Shown here piece by piece: positions 36,502-44,860 of a DNA stretch of 64,000 nucleotides. Positions within the stretch are counted from its first letter, which is position 1; the number at the start of each line of letters is the position of its first letter. The notes below the pieces were generated by a model. It was not told the DNA's origin. It saw only the letters and a list, made by a program, of their open reading frames with translations, and searched no databases. The position numbers and the translations under genes are program-made. Source of the DNA: G963665925 sp050596425 (GTDB taxonomy: Bacteria; Bacillota; Clostridia; Peptostreptococcales; Acidaminobacteraceae); NCBI RefSeq assembly GCF_050596425.1, contig NZ_CP192292.1, forward strand, positions 3,658,001 to 3,722,000, in the 5' to 3' direction.

Positions 36502-38023
36502 AAATCACATCCATCCATGATCCATCTCGGTATTCTACAACACCGACCACTTTATCTGTATAAGGGATTTCTGCTGGTTTACCTACGATGTCTACTGCCT
36601 TTTCTCTCAGGGTTTCGATGCTTACCAGAGGCATTCCAACACTTTCAAAGGCTTCAATTAGGTCTTTTCGTCTCGGGTTGACAGCCACACCACGCTCCGT
36701 TACAAGTACATCTACAGATTCTCCAGGTGTGATAACAGTCTGAACCTCTTTGACAACAGTTGGGATGCGTCCTCGAACAAGTGGGGCAACCACCACTGTC
36801 ATTTGAGCGCACTCCGCTGTATCGCTATGACCACCAGAGGCCCCCATAAGGGTTCCATCTGAGGCAGTCAGTACATTCACATTAAAGTCTGTGTCAATTT
36901 CAAGAGCACTTAGAACAACAATATCTAGTTTGGTTGTCACACTGCCCTTTGTATGCATATTGGCATATTGAGATGCCGATATCTCATGGTGGTCAGGACA
37001 GTTTACAATGGAGTCAATAGCGGCTAGGTCAAATGTTTGTGTGTCAAACATATGCTTTATATAGCCCTCTCTATAAAGATCAACAAGGGGTTGAGTGATA
37101 CCCCCTAGGGCAAACTGCATCTTGAGGCCACTGTGCTCCATATGACTCTTTAAGAATCTAGTAACAGCTAGAGATGCACCGCCAGACCCTGTCTGATAAG
37201 AGAAACCATCTTTAAAATATGGTGAGGCTTCAATAACCTTTGCAGCCGTTCTTGCAATTTGTAAATCTTTTGGATTTTTTGTAAATCGAGTTGCGCCTGA
37301 TGAAATCTTATTTGGATCTCCTATGGCCTCCACTTCAACCACATAGTCAACATCTTGCTGTTTAATGCTTGCAGGCATGTTGGGATAGTCCACAAGATTG
37401 TCCGTGATCATAACCACTTGGTCTGCATACTGTGCATCTACCATGGCGTATCCCATAGACCCACATTTTGCCTTTCCCTTAACACCATTGGCATTGCCAT
37501 AAGAGTCACAAGAGGATGCACCAAGGAAGGCCACATCAATACGGATTTCTCCTGATTCGATAGCTCTTGCTCGACCTCCATGGGACCTGATCACAACAGG
37601 CTCATCCATAAGACCCGCTGAAATTTCCTCTGCAAGATGGCCTCTTAGACCACTTGTGTGAATCTTGCTTACAACACCACTTTTAATATGGTCTACAAGG
37701 GGAGCATGTACCCCCAGCAAGGAGCTTGGCACAATTGTAATATCTCTAATTCCTAGGTCTGCAATTTCACGCATGACTTGGTTGAGCACCATATCCCCAC
37801 CCCTAAAATGATGGTGGAAGGATATTGTCATACCGCTTTTAAGACCTGTTTTCAAAATGGCATCCTTTATGGATGTGCACATTTTATTGTCACCTGTACG
37901 AACACATTTGTTCAGTGGTGCGGCTTTTCTACCTGTAGGATCCAGACCCCTGGTCCCAATAAATTTCTTGTCATCACTGCGAAGGCTATTTGCCAGTGCC
38001 AGTCTATCCCGCCAAGGCTTCAT
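36467..38023 (-). CDS. citF: Citrate lyase alpha subunit (citrate:acetyl-ACP transferase)
   Basis: 518 aa, normal for CitF. A CoA-transferase-type fold with 'FHHHFRGGDMVLN', 'AIESGEIRIDVAFLGASSCD', 'GSGGASLAVTRFLKSHM' and 'GVAVNPRRKDLIEAF'. It exchanges acetyl for citryl on the CitD prosthetic group, giving citryl-ACP and acetate, before CitE splits the product. The ATG at 38023 follows AAGGAGG and overlaps citE by 20 bases. Cytoplasmic, part of a CitDEF complex. Confidence 0.96.
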   Translation of the reverse strand: MKPWRDRLALANSLRSDDKKFIGTRGLDPTGRKAAPLNKCVRTGDNKMCTSIKDAILKTGLKSGMTISFHHHFRGGDMVLNQVMREIADLGIRDITIVPSSLLGVHAPLVDHIKSGVVSKIHTSGLRGHLAEEISAGLMDEPVVIRSHGGRARAIESGEIRIDVAFLGASSCDSYGNANGVKGKAKCGSMGYAMVDAQYADQVVMITDNLVDYPNMPASIKQQDVDYVVEVEAIGDPNKISSGATRFTKNPKDLQIARTAAKVIEASPYFKDGFSYQTGSGGASLAVTRFLKSHMEHSGLKMQFALGGITQPLVDLYREGYIKHMFDTQTFDLAAIDSIVNCPDHHEISASQYANMHTKGSVTTKLDIVVLSALEIDTDFNVNVLTASDGTLMGASGGHSDTAECAQMTVVVAPLVRGRIPTVVKEVQTVITPGESVDVLVTERGVAVNPRRKDLIEAFESVGMPLVSIETLREKAVDIVGKPAEIPYTDKVVGVVEYRDGSWMDVIYGVNRKSTENS

Positions 38024-38903
38024 TTATAATCGCCTCCTTGTCTATACCTGCCAGTTCTAGAACACGTTCTGCTCTTTCTACAATAGGCTTGTCTACCATT
38101 TTTCCATTTACTGAAATAACACCTGAACCATTTCTCTGCGCTTCTATGATGCCGTATATGACTTGCTTAGCTTCTTCGACCTCGTGGGCATCTGGTGAGA
38201 AAATGCTGTGTACAGGCTCAATCTGTCTTGGGTTGATGACAGATTTCCCATCAAAACCAAGTTGTTTTATGAGTTTAACTTCTTGAATGAAGCCTTGCAT
38301 ATTATCCACATTTGAATAAACCGTATCCAGCGCGGCTATACCTGCTGCTCTGGCCGCCATAACGATTTGTCCCCTAGCTGCTAAAATTTCCATACCGTCT
38401 GGATAGCGCTTTGTTTTCATACTTGTGACATAGTCTTCAGCACCGATGGCTATACCGATCAGCCTTTTTGAAGCTGTGGCAATAGCGTAGGCATTCATGG
38501 CGCCCAAAGGACCTTCAATAGCAGCCATCATGCCCGTTGATCCCACTTGTCGGCCATACTTCTTTTCAGCTTCTTCAATAAGGGCCTCAACATCTATGAC
38601 ATCCTGAGCTGTTTCTGTTTTAGGCAGTCTTATAACATGCACACCCGCCTTAACCATTGCGTCAACATCGTGTTTTCCAAAAGGACTGTCCAGTCCATTG
38701 ATTCTGACAACAAGTTCTGTATCTCCATAGTCAAAATTTTGAATGGCATGGAAGACCATGATGCGGGCTGAATCCTTTTCACTTAGCGAGACTGAGTCCT
38801 CTAGGTCAAACATAAGAGAGTCAGCGCCGTAAATGCCTGAATCAGCAAGCATACCTGGGTTATTTCCTGGCACATAAAGCATTGTGCGTCTTAACTTTTC
38901 CAT
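38004..38903 (-). CDS. citE: Citrate lyase beta subunit (citryl-ACP lyase)
   Basis: 299 aa, a TIM-barrel of the HpcH/CitE family. Key blocks: 'RRTMLYVPGNNPGML', 'SLMFDLEDSVSLSEKDSAR' (metal-binding Glu/Asp), 'VRINGLDSPFGKHD', 'AAIEGPLGAMNAYAIA' and 'IGAEDYVTSMKTKR'. Splits citryl-ACP to oxaloacetate and acetyl-ACP with Mg2+. Overlaps citD by 13 bases at the start and citF at the end. Confidence 0.96.
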   Translation of the reverse strand: MEKLRRTMLYVPGNNPGMLADSGIYGADSLMFDLEDSVSLSEKDSARIMVFHAIQNFDYGDTELVVRINGLDSPFGKHDVDAMVKAGVHVIRLPKTETAQDVIDVEALIEEAEKKYGRQVGSTGMMAAIEGPLGAMNAYAIATASKRLIGIAIGAEDYVTSMKTKRYPDGMEILAARGQIVMAARAAGIAALDTVYSNVDNMQGFIQEVKLIKQLGFDGKSVINPRQIEPVHSIFSPDAHEVEEAKQVIYGIIEAQRNGSGVISVNGKMVDKPIVERAERVLELAGIDKEAIINEALAG

Positions 38904-39199
38904 GTTTGTGCAACCTCCCAGTCCATAGTTTCTTCTTCTGAAGCTCGCATCACTGCTGTTTGAAGGCGAGCTGCAATTGTTGCATCAAGAGCACCCCTAT
39001 CATTGATTATGACTTCTGCCCCCTCTACTGAAAGGGTCTTTAGGACTTTTAAGACAACAGCTTCTATAAGATGTCCAAACTGGACTTTTACAGGGCTATT
39101 GATGCTTATTCTATTTTCTTTTTCTGAAGTGGGTCTCACACTCACTTGAACGTCACTAGACTCTAAGGTGCCCGCTACTGCAGGGCGCTTGATCTCCAT
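38891..39199 (-). CDS. citD: Citrate lyase gamma subunit (acyl carrier protein)
   Basis: 102 aa. Carries the covalent 2'-(5''-phosphoribosyl)-3'-dephospho-CoA group. The attachment serine is in the family motif GTLESSDV; Ser14 by analogy with the Klebsiella protein. 'GALDATIAARLQTAVMRA' is the other conserved block. It starts after AGGAGG and lies 17 bases from citC. Confidence 0.94.
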   Translation of the reverse strand: MEIKRPAVAGTLESSDVQVSVRPTSEKENRISINSPVKVQFGHLIEAVVLKVLKTLSVEGAEVIINDRGALDATIAARLQTAVMRASEEETMDWEVAQTWKS

Positions 39200-39216
39200 A
39201 GTCTTTCCTCCTGTAT

Positions 39217-40314
39217 CTAAACTCTCTTATGCAGATGAACATGAGACTGTATCTTTTTTATAACAGGACAAGCTTCATCTGATATTAAATACTTCCACGT
39301 ACTTTGTGGGACAAGGGCTTTAGCCTTTTCAAGTTGGCCTGATCCAATATAGGCCCGCACATCTGATGCACTTATAGCCCTTGACTGGTGGCTTTTTCTC
39401 TCGATGATTTTTACTTGAATGTCATACTCCGAGAGAACGTTTTCTAATGCCTCATTATATTTTTCGGTGACTGGGTTATAGGGTTCTTTTCCAAGAAAGC
39501 GAACTTGTATGCCTAAAACCTGTGCCACAGACTCTGCGAAAATTTTTGCATCCAGTTCCGTTTGTGTCATAATCTTGTCTTTGTTTTCTCCAAGAAAGTA
39601 AGTTGGAAAAGTTGCCTGACTCACCATGTATGGCCCGCTTGGATGAACTATGACATTCTTTAGGTGACTGGTGCCTTCTTGAACCAATTTATATCTGGCT
39701 TCAAAGGGAAAGGTGGATCTGTCTTCACTAAGTACAAAGACATAAAGAAGATCCACGCTTGATGAAGCTGTTTCAATAAGGTGCTGATGGCCATACGTGA
39801 AGGGGTTGCAGTTGACCACGACAGCACCTATACTTTTTGGCTTTTCAATTTTTTCATTTTGACAGTCTTCTATATGACGGCCTTTTATCGACTTGCTTGC
39901 TGATACTATAAGGGGCTGTAAATGTGCCCTGATACCATCTTCTTTATTTTCAAGCAGTGCAACATGATCCGTTTTTGATATTAGATAAAACCCTAAGTGC
40001 ACAAATGTTTCCACACTTTCTGGCTTTGTGTATATAAACAGATGATCTTGCCCCATTTGAAAACCTTCATGCATGAGTGTGGATAAAAGGCGACCGATCA
40101 GGTTTGTGCCTCTGTAGTCTTCATCTACGGACAGCATTTTTATGATGCCTGCGTCAATAGCCCCTGTCCCGACAATTATCGAATCCACTTTTGCCACAAA
40201 CAAGCTTGTCACTGGCAGTTCAAGGTCTAGGCCATGTTTTCTCAAAAACGCTTTTACTTTTTTCATTTGCTCTTTATCAATGGTGTATACGCGCTCAATT
40301 CGTAGCTTTTCCAT
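39217..40314 (-). CDS. citC: [Citrate (pro-3S)-lyase] ligase
   Basis: 365 aa. Activates citrate lyase by ATP-dependent acetylation of the CitD prosthetic group. An N-terminal GNAT-like domain (about 1-130) contains 'IKMLSVDEDYRGTNLIGRLL', and the C-terminal nucleotidyltransferase domain (about 150-345) contains the HxGH-type motif 'NCNPFTYGHQHLIETA' and 'SRAISASDVRAYI' (the ISxS-like block). The ATG at 40314 follows GGCGGGGGT; a start nine codons earlier has no site. Only about 27 bases separate it from a hairpin terminator downstream of citG. Confidence 0.94.
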   Translation of the reverse strand: MEKLRIERVYTIDKEQMKKVKAFLRKHGLDLELPVTSLFVAKVDSIIVGTGAIDAGIIKMLSVDEDYRGTNLIGRLLSTLMHEGFQMGQDHLFIYTKPESVETFVHLGFYLISKTDHVALLENKEDGIRAHLQPLIVSASKSIKGRHIEDCQNEKIEKPKSIGAVVVNCNPFTYGHQHLIETASSSVDLLYVFVLSEDRSTFPFEARYKLVQEGTSHLKNVIVHPSGPYMVSQATFPTYFLGENKDKIMTQTELDAKIFAESVAQVLGIQVRFLGKEPYNPVTEKYNEALENVLSEYDIQVKIIERKSHQSRAISASDVRAYIGSGQLEKAKALVPQSTWKYLISDEACPVIKKIQSHVHLHKRV

Positions 40315-40340
40315 ATGACCCCCGCCTGTTTGTACAATCA

Positions 40341-40387
40341 AAAAAGGTCAGCATCTGATTATCGGATGATAACCTGATGCTGACCTT
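40341..40387 (-). terminator. Terminator-like hairpin between citG and citC
   Basis: Arms AAGGTCAGCATC (from 40344) and GATGCTGACCTT (to 40386) are perfect, with a further ATCATCCGAT inner pairing and minus-strand T6. It lies inside what is otherwise a continuous citrate locus and leaves almost no room for a new promoter. Confidence 0.8.
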
Positions 40388-40443
40388 CATTTAGACTTGA
40401 TACTTCAATTCTTCATAACCGTCAGTATTATATTCATTTGATT

Positions 40444-41286
40444 TTAATCTATATAACCTTCCAACATGGCCATAAATATGCTGACTGCCAGTAAATCTGC
40501 ACTGCCACCTGGACTGACTCTTTCTTTTATAAAAAGCTTGTCCATTTCAACCAGTTGCTCATAGGCGTCTGGCTGGCGAACACCTCCAGCTGCTAAAAAG
40601 CCTGAGGCACACATTTTCACTTGCTTTAACTTGTCCATATTATGTCTTGCCAGAACATTGCTATCTTCACATTTTGTCATAAGGGCAAAAAGCATTTGAA
40701 TGCAAAGGTCATTTCTTGAAAGCCGTTGAGTTCGGTAAACTGGCACTGCTGTTTCGAGGACAGTCTTATAACCAGACTCTGCTTCGCCACGTATACCCTT
40801 AATGCCATATTCCATATAGAGTTTTTCTCCATAAGTCTTGGCACCCTTTTTTCCCAACTCATGGGCGCAAATACCACTTGTCATTGTGGAAACGATTTCC
40901 GAAAGGGCCTCAGCCGTCACGGTTACACAAGACTTTTTAGATGTCAGATAGGCTGCAGCTGCAACCAAAATCCCCATGTTAAAAATCATACCCTTGTGTG
41001 TGTTTACGCCTCCAGTGGCCTCAAACATGGCTTTTTCCATGTTTATGCCGATTGGTCTTATGCTGTCAAACAACGCCCGGAGTGAATCCGCTCGCCAATT
41101 GCCAGCCAAATCGGCAATTTCATATAGGCCCTGACTAAGTGCAGATGCACTGGCCAAAAATGTGTAGAAATTCATGTCATTGTGTGCGCCAGAATTGCTT
41201 TTATCAACCAGTCCTGGTTTTGGGGTCACACTTACTTCGTACAAAATAGCCCGCATGCCCAGAGATGCAACTTCATAATTTTGCAT
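40444..41286 (-). CDS. citG: Triphosphoribosyl-dephospho-CoA synthase
   Basis: 280 aa. Makes the precursor of the citrate lyase prosthetic group from dephospho-CoA and ATP. Family blocks: 'ALLYEVSVTPKPGLVD'-like ('AILYEVSVTPKPGLVDKSNS'), 'GAHNDMNFYTFLASA', 'ATGGVNTHKGMIFNMGIL' and 'SPGGSADLLAVSIFM' at the C terminus. All-helical cytoplasmic protein. It is the first gene of the minus-strand citrate locus and has its own promoter and palindrome immediately upstream, with GGAGGTG before the ATG. Confidence 0.95.
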   Translation of the reverse strand: MQNYEVASLGMRAILYEVSVTPKPGLVDKSNSGAHNDMNFYTFLASASALSQGLYEIADLAGNWRADSLRALFDSIRPIGINMEKAMFEATGGVNTHKGMIFNMGILVAAAAYLTSKKSCVTVTAEALSEIVSTMTSGICAHELGKKGAKTYGEKLYMEYGIKGIRGEAESGYKTVLETAVPVYRTQRLSRNDLCIQMLFALMTKCEDSNVLARHNMDKLKQVKMCASGFLAAGGVRQPDAYEQLVEMDKLFIKERVSPGGSADLLAVSIFMAMLEGYID

Positions 41287-41298
41287 ATTTTCACCTCC

Positions 41299-41319
41299 GG
41301 GATACGGTATACCGTACCC
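41299..41319. promoter_or_regulatory. Palindromic operator before citG
   Basis: Perfect 14-bp palindrome TACGGTATACCGTA (41303-41316) with GGG/CCC flanks. The GTATAC centre resembles FCD-type GntR sites. It lies just past the predicted start of transcription and abuts the citG ribosome binding site, so binding would block transcription. Confidence 0.6.
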
Positions 41320-41330
41320 TGTATGTCATT

Positions 41331-41359
41331 ATTGTAAGATTAAGTTTAAATTATGTAAA
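41331..41359 (-). promoter_or_regulatory. citG promoter
   Basis: TTTACA (41354-41359), 17-bp spacer, TACAAT (41331-41336) on the minus strand, each one base off consensus. Confidence 0.7.
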
Positions 41360-41500
41360 GTATTTTTAATGTATTTCATTCGTTTTTCGTCATTTTCCCA
41401 TTTTCATTACGAATTCGTAACTGAGACAGGCGGGCTTATCTATGTTATGATGTATGCGATAATTTTGATAAGACCTCAGCTCGAGATTGGAGGAAAGAAG

Positions 41501-41995
41501 ATGGACATATTACTAACACTCATTGTTGCCTTTGCTGGTGGCTTAATTGGACTCAAACTCAAAATACCTGCCGGCGCTCTTATTGGTGCCATGATTGCAG
41601 TGGCAGCCTTAAAAATAGGGTCAGGCCGTGGCGACCTGCCCTATTCCTTTCGTATCATGGCTCAAATTTTTGTAGGTGGCATGCTGGGTCTTAACTTTTC
41701 AATGGAGACAATCAATGGACTTAAAAACTTAATTTTTCCTGCCATGATCGTCGTTGTTGGTTTAACCCTTTTTAGTGTCATTCTTGGCTTTACCCTTTCA
41801 AAACTAACAGGGCTTGATTTGACAACAGCACTCTTTAGCGTATCGCCAGGTGGCTTGACAGACATGACCCTGATTTCAGGGGCTTATGGTGCCGACACCC
41901 CCACTGTAGCCCTTCTACATCTAATGCGCCTGCTAACTGTCATTACAGTTTTACCAACAATTATCGGTGCTCTTATGCGGTGGGTTCAGGCTTAA
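41501..41995 (+). CDS. AbrB-family membrane protein, single repeat
   Basis: 164 aa with about five membrane helices. Matches one half of the AbrB (PF05145, ammonia-monooxygenase-like) duplication: 'AGGLIGLKLKIPAGALIGAM', 'FVGGMLGLNFSMETI' and 'SPGGLTDMTLISGAYGADTP' followed by HLMRLL. Full-length relatives have two such halves in about 350 residues, so this would have to act as a dimer. Function is not firmly known; these are thought to be transporters or channels. The ATG at 41501 follows TTGGAGGAAAG; longer upstream readings are rejected. It is divergent from citG, so the citrate regulator might affect it. Confidence 0.75.
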   Translation: MDILLTLIVAFAGGLIGLKLKIPAGALIGAMIAVAALKIGSGRGDLPYSFRIMAQIFVGGMLGLNFSMETINGLKNLIFPAMIVVVGLTLFSVILGFTLSKLTGLDLTTALFSVSPGGLTDMTLISGAYGADTPTVALLHLMRLLTVITVLPTIIGALMRWVQA

Positions 41996-42008
41996 GTTCC
42001 ACCACCAT

Positions 42009-42959
42009 TTAAAACTCCAGCCGACTGTGGGTTCTAAGAAATTCAAGAATCCGAATGCCCTCATAGTAATGGGGGCGTGCATCGTCATAAGACCAAGAAC
42101 AAATGGCAATTCCCAGACATAATAAGAGGTAGTCTCTTAATCCCATGAAATATGGGTCGAGTTTATGGTGCTTTTCGTAGCCCCTGAAAAATGCCATTTC
42201 ATAGGACGGATTGTCTATGAAATACTTTCTATACAAATTGACTATATCCATACCTGTGTAGTATGGAGAGGACTGCTCAAAGTCAATAATAGCACTGATT
42301 TCCCACCTGTGACGGCCTTTCACAATAAGGATATTTCGACCATCAAAATCCCTGTGACAAAGTCTTGACTCATGAACGGGATCGAGAATGCAGTAGAGTT
42401 CTCGCATAAGGGAAATGGCTGATTCTAACATTCTTTTTTCAGGCAATGCAAATTTTCTCATGGTTTGTACATGGGACTCTTGCCGCCTGATAAAACAGTG
42501 CTTAAAACTGATGACATCATGAATTCTATTGCCGTTTTGGTCCCAGTCACCAAAATAATTGAATTGTTTTGCACTATGAATTTTCCCCAGTTGCTCTCCC
42601 ATTTCCTCAAAGAGTCTGTCCATTTCATATGCGTCAAGGTCAGGTTGAATGTCTTCCATCATGTGACCTTCAACAGACTCATAGGCCATCCACTCCCTGC
42701 CATCTTCCAGAGTCCCGTAATTGATCATCTTTGGAATTTTCACATCTGTTATTGATTCAAGGACTTTGTGGGCGGCAATTTCCCGGTTACGTCTGTTCCA
42801 TTTGTAATAAAATTTGACCACATAAGTATCTTCTGGGAGCATGACCTTGTATACCAAGTGCCTATTTAAATCGTGGTTTCCTATGGGAACAATTCTGCAA
42901 AGAGGACTTGAAAAAATATCAGCAATAATTTTCTGCATTTCTTTTAATGTGTATTCCAC
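42009..42959 (-). CDS. Aminoglycoside phosphotransferase (APH)-like kinase
   Basis: 316 aa with the APH/choline kinase fold. The catalytic Brenner motif is 'CHRDFDGRNILIV' and the metal-binding Asp is in 'SAIIDFEQSSPYYTGMDIV'. The N-terminal lobe has 'YVVKFYYKWNRRNREIAAHK' with the ATP-site Lys. Despite the name, most such proteins are not antibiotic resistance enzymes; the substrate may be a sugar, choline or a nucleoside. The start is GTG at 42959 after GAGGGGAGGG. Converges with the AbrB-like gene. Substrate unknown. Confidence 0.8.
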   Translation of the reverse strand: MEYTLKEMQKIIADIFSSPLCRIVPIGNHDLNRHLVYKVMLPEDTYVVKFYYKWNRRNREIAAHKVLESITDVKIPKMINYGTLEDGREWMAYESVEGHMMEDIQPDLDAYEMDRLFEEMGEQLGKIHSAKQFNYFGDWDQNGNRIHDVISFKHCFIRRQESHVQTMRKFALPEKRMLESAISLMRELYCILDPVHESRLCHRDFDGRNILIVKGRHRWEISAIIDFEQSSPYYTGMDIVNLYRKYFIDNPSYEMAFFRGYEKHHKLDPYFMGLRDYLLLCLGIAICSWSYDDARPHYYEGIRILEFLRTHSRLEF

Positions 42960-42987
42960 TTCACAGCCCTCCCCTCTTGTCTACTCT

Positions 42988-43020
42988 ATAAAAGAACCCC
43001 ACTCCTCAGTAGGGTCTTTA
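42988..43020 (-). terminator. Weak terminator after 43018-43335
   Basis: ACCCCACT / AGTAGGGT with one mismatch and a minus-strand TTCTTTT tail. Confidence 0.5.
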
Positions 43021-43335
43021 ACGTCCTCTCAATCGTTTGCTTAATTTATATAGACCAATAGGCAACCTTATGCCCATAATTAAACCTATGGGATGGAGGA
43101 CTGCCCACAGCATTTTATAGGGATATCCATCCAGATGATAGGTCGCAAGAAACTGTTTGTTGGCATAGTATACTATGAGGCACCCGCCTACACCGAATAA
43201 GAAGTCCTTCCACCAAATTTGATTGGTGAAGGTCTCACTGCCCATTTCATTTTTTATTGATTCATATTTTATTTGTTGAAGGTCTTTGTTCTCTATCTCC
43301 CTATAATCCTCATTTGGATCATAACTTGTCGGCAT
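43018..43335 (-). CDS. Small membrane protein, unknown
   Basis: 105 aa starting MPTSYDPNEDYRE. The first half is hydrophilic and the second has two hydrophobic stretches ('WKDFLFGVGGCLIVYYANKQ', 'MLWAVLHPIGLIMGIRLPIG'), ending in a basic RLRGR tail. Overlaps the preceding DUF2007 gene by 17 bases and should be translationally coupled to it. No family recognised. Several in-frame ATGs crowd the start; I use the one nine bases after GAGG. Confidence 0.6.
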   Translation of the reverse strand: MPTSYDPNEDYREIENKDLQQIKYESIKNEMGSETFTNQIWWKDFLFGVGGCLIVYYANKQFLATYHLDGYPYKMLWAVLHPIGLIMGIRLPIGLYKLSKRLRGR

Positions 43336-43720
43336 CTTCATCATCCTCAAAATTTTCAGGCTCATAAGGCGCTTCTAAGTATGCCTCCAACTTTTCTTTG
43401 GCTTCATCAAAAATCTTTTCTGGCACGAAAACATCATATCCAAAAACGGACTTGCCAAGATAGATTTCTGACAGCACCCCTTTTTGATTGATAACTTTTA
43501 GGGCAGGAATATGGCGTGATTTCAAATAGTCCACATGGGACTGGGCCACATACTCTTCCACTAATGTTTCTAGAATGACCCACTTTGCACCTTCTGGAAA
43601 GACAATATTCATATCGTCAATGTCATGTCCTGGCTCGTAATGAGTCAAGTGACCTTCACATCTATCACACTTCTTTGCATGCTCGTCATAAACCAACTTA
43701 CATTTGTAACAATGTTTCAT
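43319..43720 (-). CDS. Zinc-ribbon and DUF2007-like protein
   Basis: 133 aa. The N terminus has a rubredoxin-like zinc knuckle (CYKC at residues 4-7 and CDRC at about 18-21). The middle (about 50-115) resembles DUF2007: 'EEYVAQSHVDYLKSRHIPAL', then 'FGYDVFVPEKIFDEAKEKLE'. The tail is acidic. Such proteins are thought to be signal-transducing or protein-binding modules. The start follows AGGAGG. Paired with the small membrane protein downstream. Confidence 0.75.
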   Translation of the reverse strand: MKHCYKCKLVYDEHAKKCDRCEGHLTHYEPGHDIDDMNIVFPEGAKWVILETLVEEYVAQSHVDYLKSRHIPALKVINQKGVLSEIYLGKSVFGYDVFVPEKIFDEAKEKLEAYLEAPYEPENFEDDEDADKL

Positions 43721-43820
43721 ATGGTCCTCCTAAATATAGTCCTCTATTATTTCTGCTAATGAAAATACTGTCTCCCATATATCCAGATCATAGTTATATT
43801 TCGAAGTATACCCAATATTT

Positions 43821-44114
43821 TCATATATATTTACTCCCTATATCAGCAAAATGCTTAAATATGTGGTCTAAATCTTCGCCGAATTCCAAGAGTTTATAGT
43901 AAGATCTATTCTCTAAGACCTCTTTTTCAACAACGTTTTTTTCCAGTAGCAGGGACAATTTTCGGTTGAGCTCAGTTCGGCTTAAAAACTCATGATCCTC
44001 TAGTATATCACTGTAGTTTTCATGTCCGCTGGCAATCGATCCAATGATTTCTGGTATCCATCTATGCTTGACCAGTTCATGGATAAGTTCAAAGCCTTCA
44101 CTCATATGCTTCAT
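43821..44114 (-). CDS. HxlR-like winged-helix regulator
   Basis: 97 aa. 'HRWIPEIIGSIASGHENYSD' and 'FLSRTELNRKLSLLLEKNVV' form a winged helix-turn-helix in which the recognition helix and wing resemble HxlR proteins, though the signature N-terminal cysteine is absent. The start at 44114 follows AAGGAGG. It is divergent from dps, with about 210 bp between them. Target unknown; dps control is possible by position only. Confidence 0.7.
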   Translation of the reverse strand: MKHMSEGFELIHELVKHRWIPEIIGSIASGHENYSDILEDHEFLSRTELNRKLSLLLEKNVVEKEVLENRSYYKLLEFGEDLDHIFKHFADIGSKYI

Positions 44115-44224
44115 TTCAGCCTCCTTATGACACCAATCCAATCTAAATATTATGTAGACTCTGCTTCATGTGAAGTTTAATTTTACATCACGAAACATGG
44201 TGGCTCATCTTGTAAGAAACAAAA

Positions 44225-44290
44225 TTGTTTCTTTCATTTTTTATCATTATATCATATTATGTAGTCAAGATAAAAATGTAATGATTACAA
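44225..44290 (+). promoter_or_regulatory. dps promoter with PerR/Fur-like box
   Basis: Candidate promoter TTGTTT (44225-44230), 17-bp spacer, TATATC (44248-44253). Downstream at 44276-44290 lies ATGTAATGATTACAA, a 7-1-7 inverted repeat matching the PerR consensus TTATAATNATTATAA at 11 of 14 positions. Confidence 0.45.
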
Positions 44291-44323
44291 AGTTAAATTA
44301 AAATCAATCGAATGGAGGAAATT

Positions 44324-44758
44324 ATGAAAAAGATTAATCAAATGAACACATATGTTGCAAACCTAGCTATTTTAAACAATAAGCTTCACAACCTACACTG
44401 GAATGTCATCGGCGTGCAGTTCATGCCTGTCCATAAATTTACGGAAGAACTTTATGATGATGCTTTTGCAAAATTCGATGATGTGGCTGAACAAATTAAA
44501 ATTCTTGGACACATGCCACTTGCAACAACGAAAGCTTATATTGAAGCTGCAACCATTGATGAAGTGGAACCGAAAGCATTTGCTAGAAAAGAAGTTCTTG
44601 AAATTGTTAAGTCTGACCTTGAACATATGAAAACCTTAGCCACTGAGATTCGTAATCTCGCTGACGAAGACAATGACTTTGTTACAGTTGCTCTATTTGA
44701 AGACCATGTTGCAGACTATGCCAAGAATCTTTGGTTCCTTGAATCCATGCTTAAATAA
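44324..44758 (+). CDS. dps: Dps-family ferritin-like protein
   Basis: 144 aa, four-helix bundle. The ferroxidase ligands are visible: 'LNNKLHNLHWNVIG' (His), 'FTEELYDDAFAKFDDVAEQI' (Asp/Glu), and HxP-like 'ILGHMPLATTKAYIE'. Dps dodecamers store iron and detoxify peroxide. No long N-terminal DNA-binding tail is present. The ATG at 44324 is spaced from GGAGG at 44314; an earlier ATG at 44312 overlaps that site. Regulated probably by a PerR-like repressor through the box at 44276. Confidence 0.92.
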   Translation: MKKINQMNTYVANLAILNNKLHNLHWNVIGVQFMPVHKFTEELYDDAFAKFDDVAEQIKILGHMPLATTKAYIEAATIDEVEPKAFARKEVLEIVKSDLEHMKTLATEIRNLADEDNDFVTVALFEDHVADYAKNLWFLESMLK

Positions 44759-44860
44759 CAACTATTATAGTAAGTAACAACTATTATATAAGAAACCGAT
44801 TTTAGCATGATAGTAAAAGAAGGATAAGTCCTTACAAGAAATTTCGATAGATAAACGCAT

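Noticed and set aside
42009..42959. Calling the APH-like gene an aminoglycoside resistance gene
   Set aside because: Only the general kinase motifs match; the fold is shared by many metabolic kinases.
43821..44114. Assigning the winged-helix protein as the dps regulator
   Set aside because: Only position supports it; the dps box looks like a PerR/Fur site instead.
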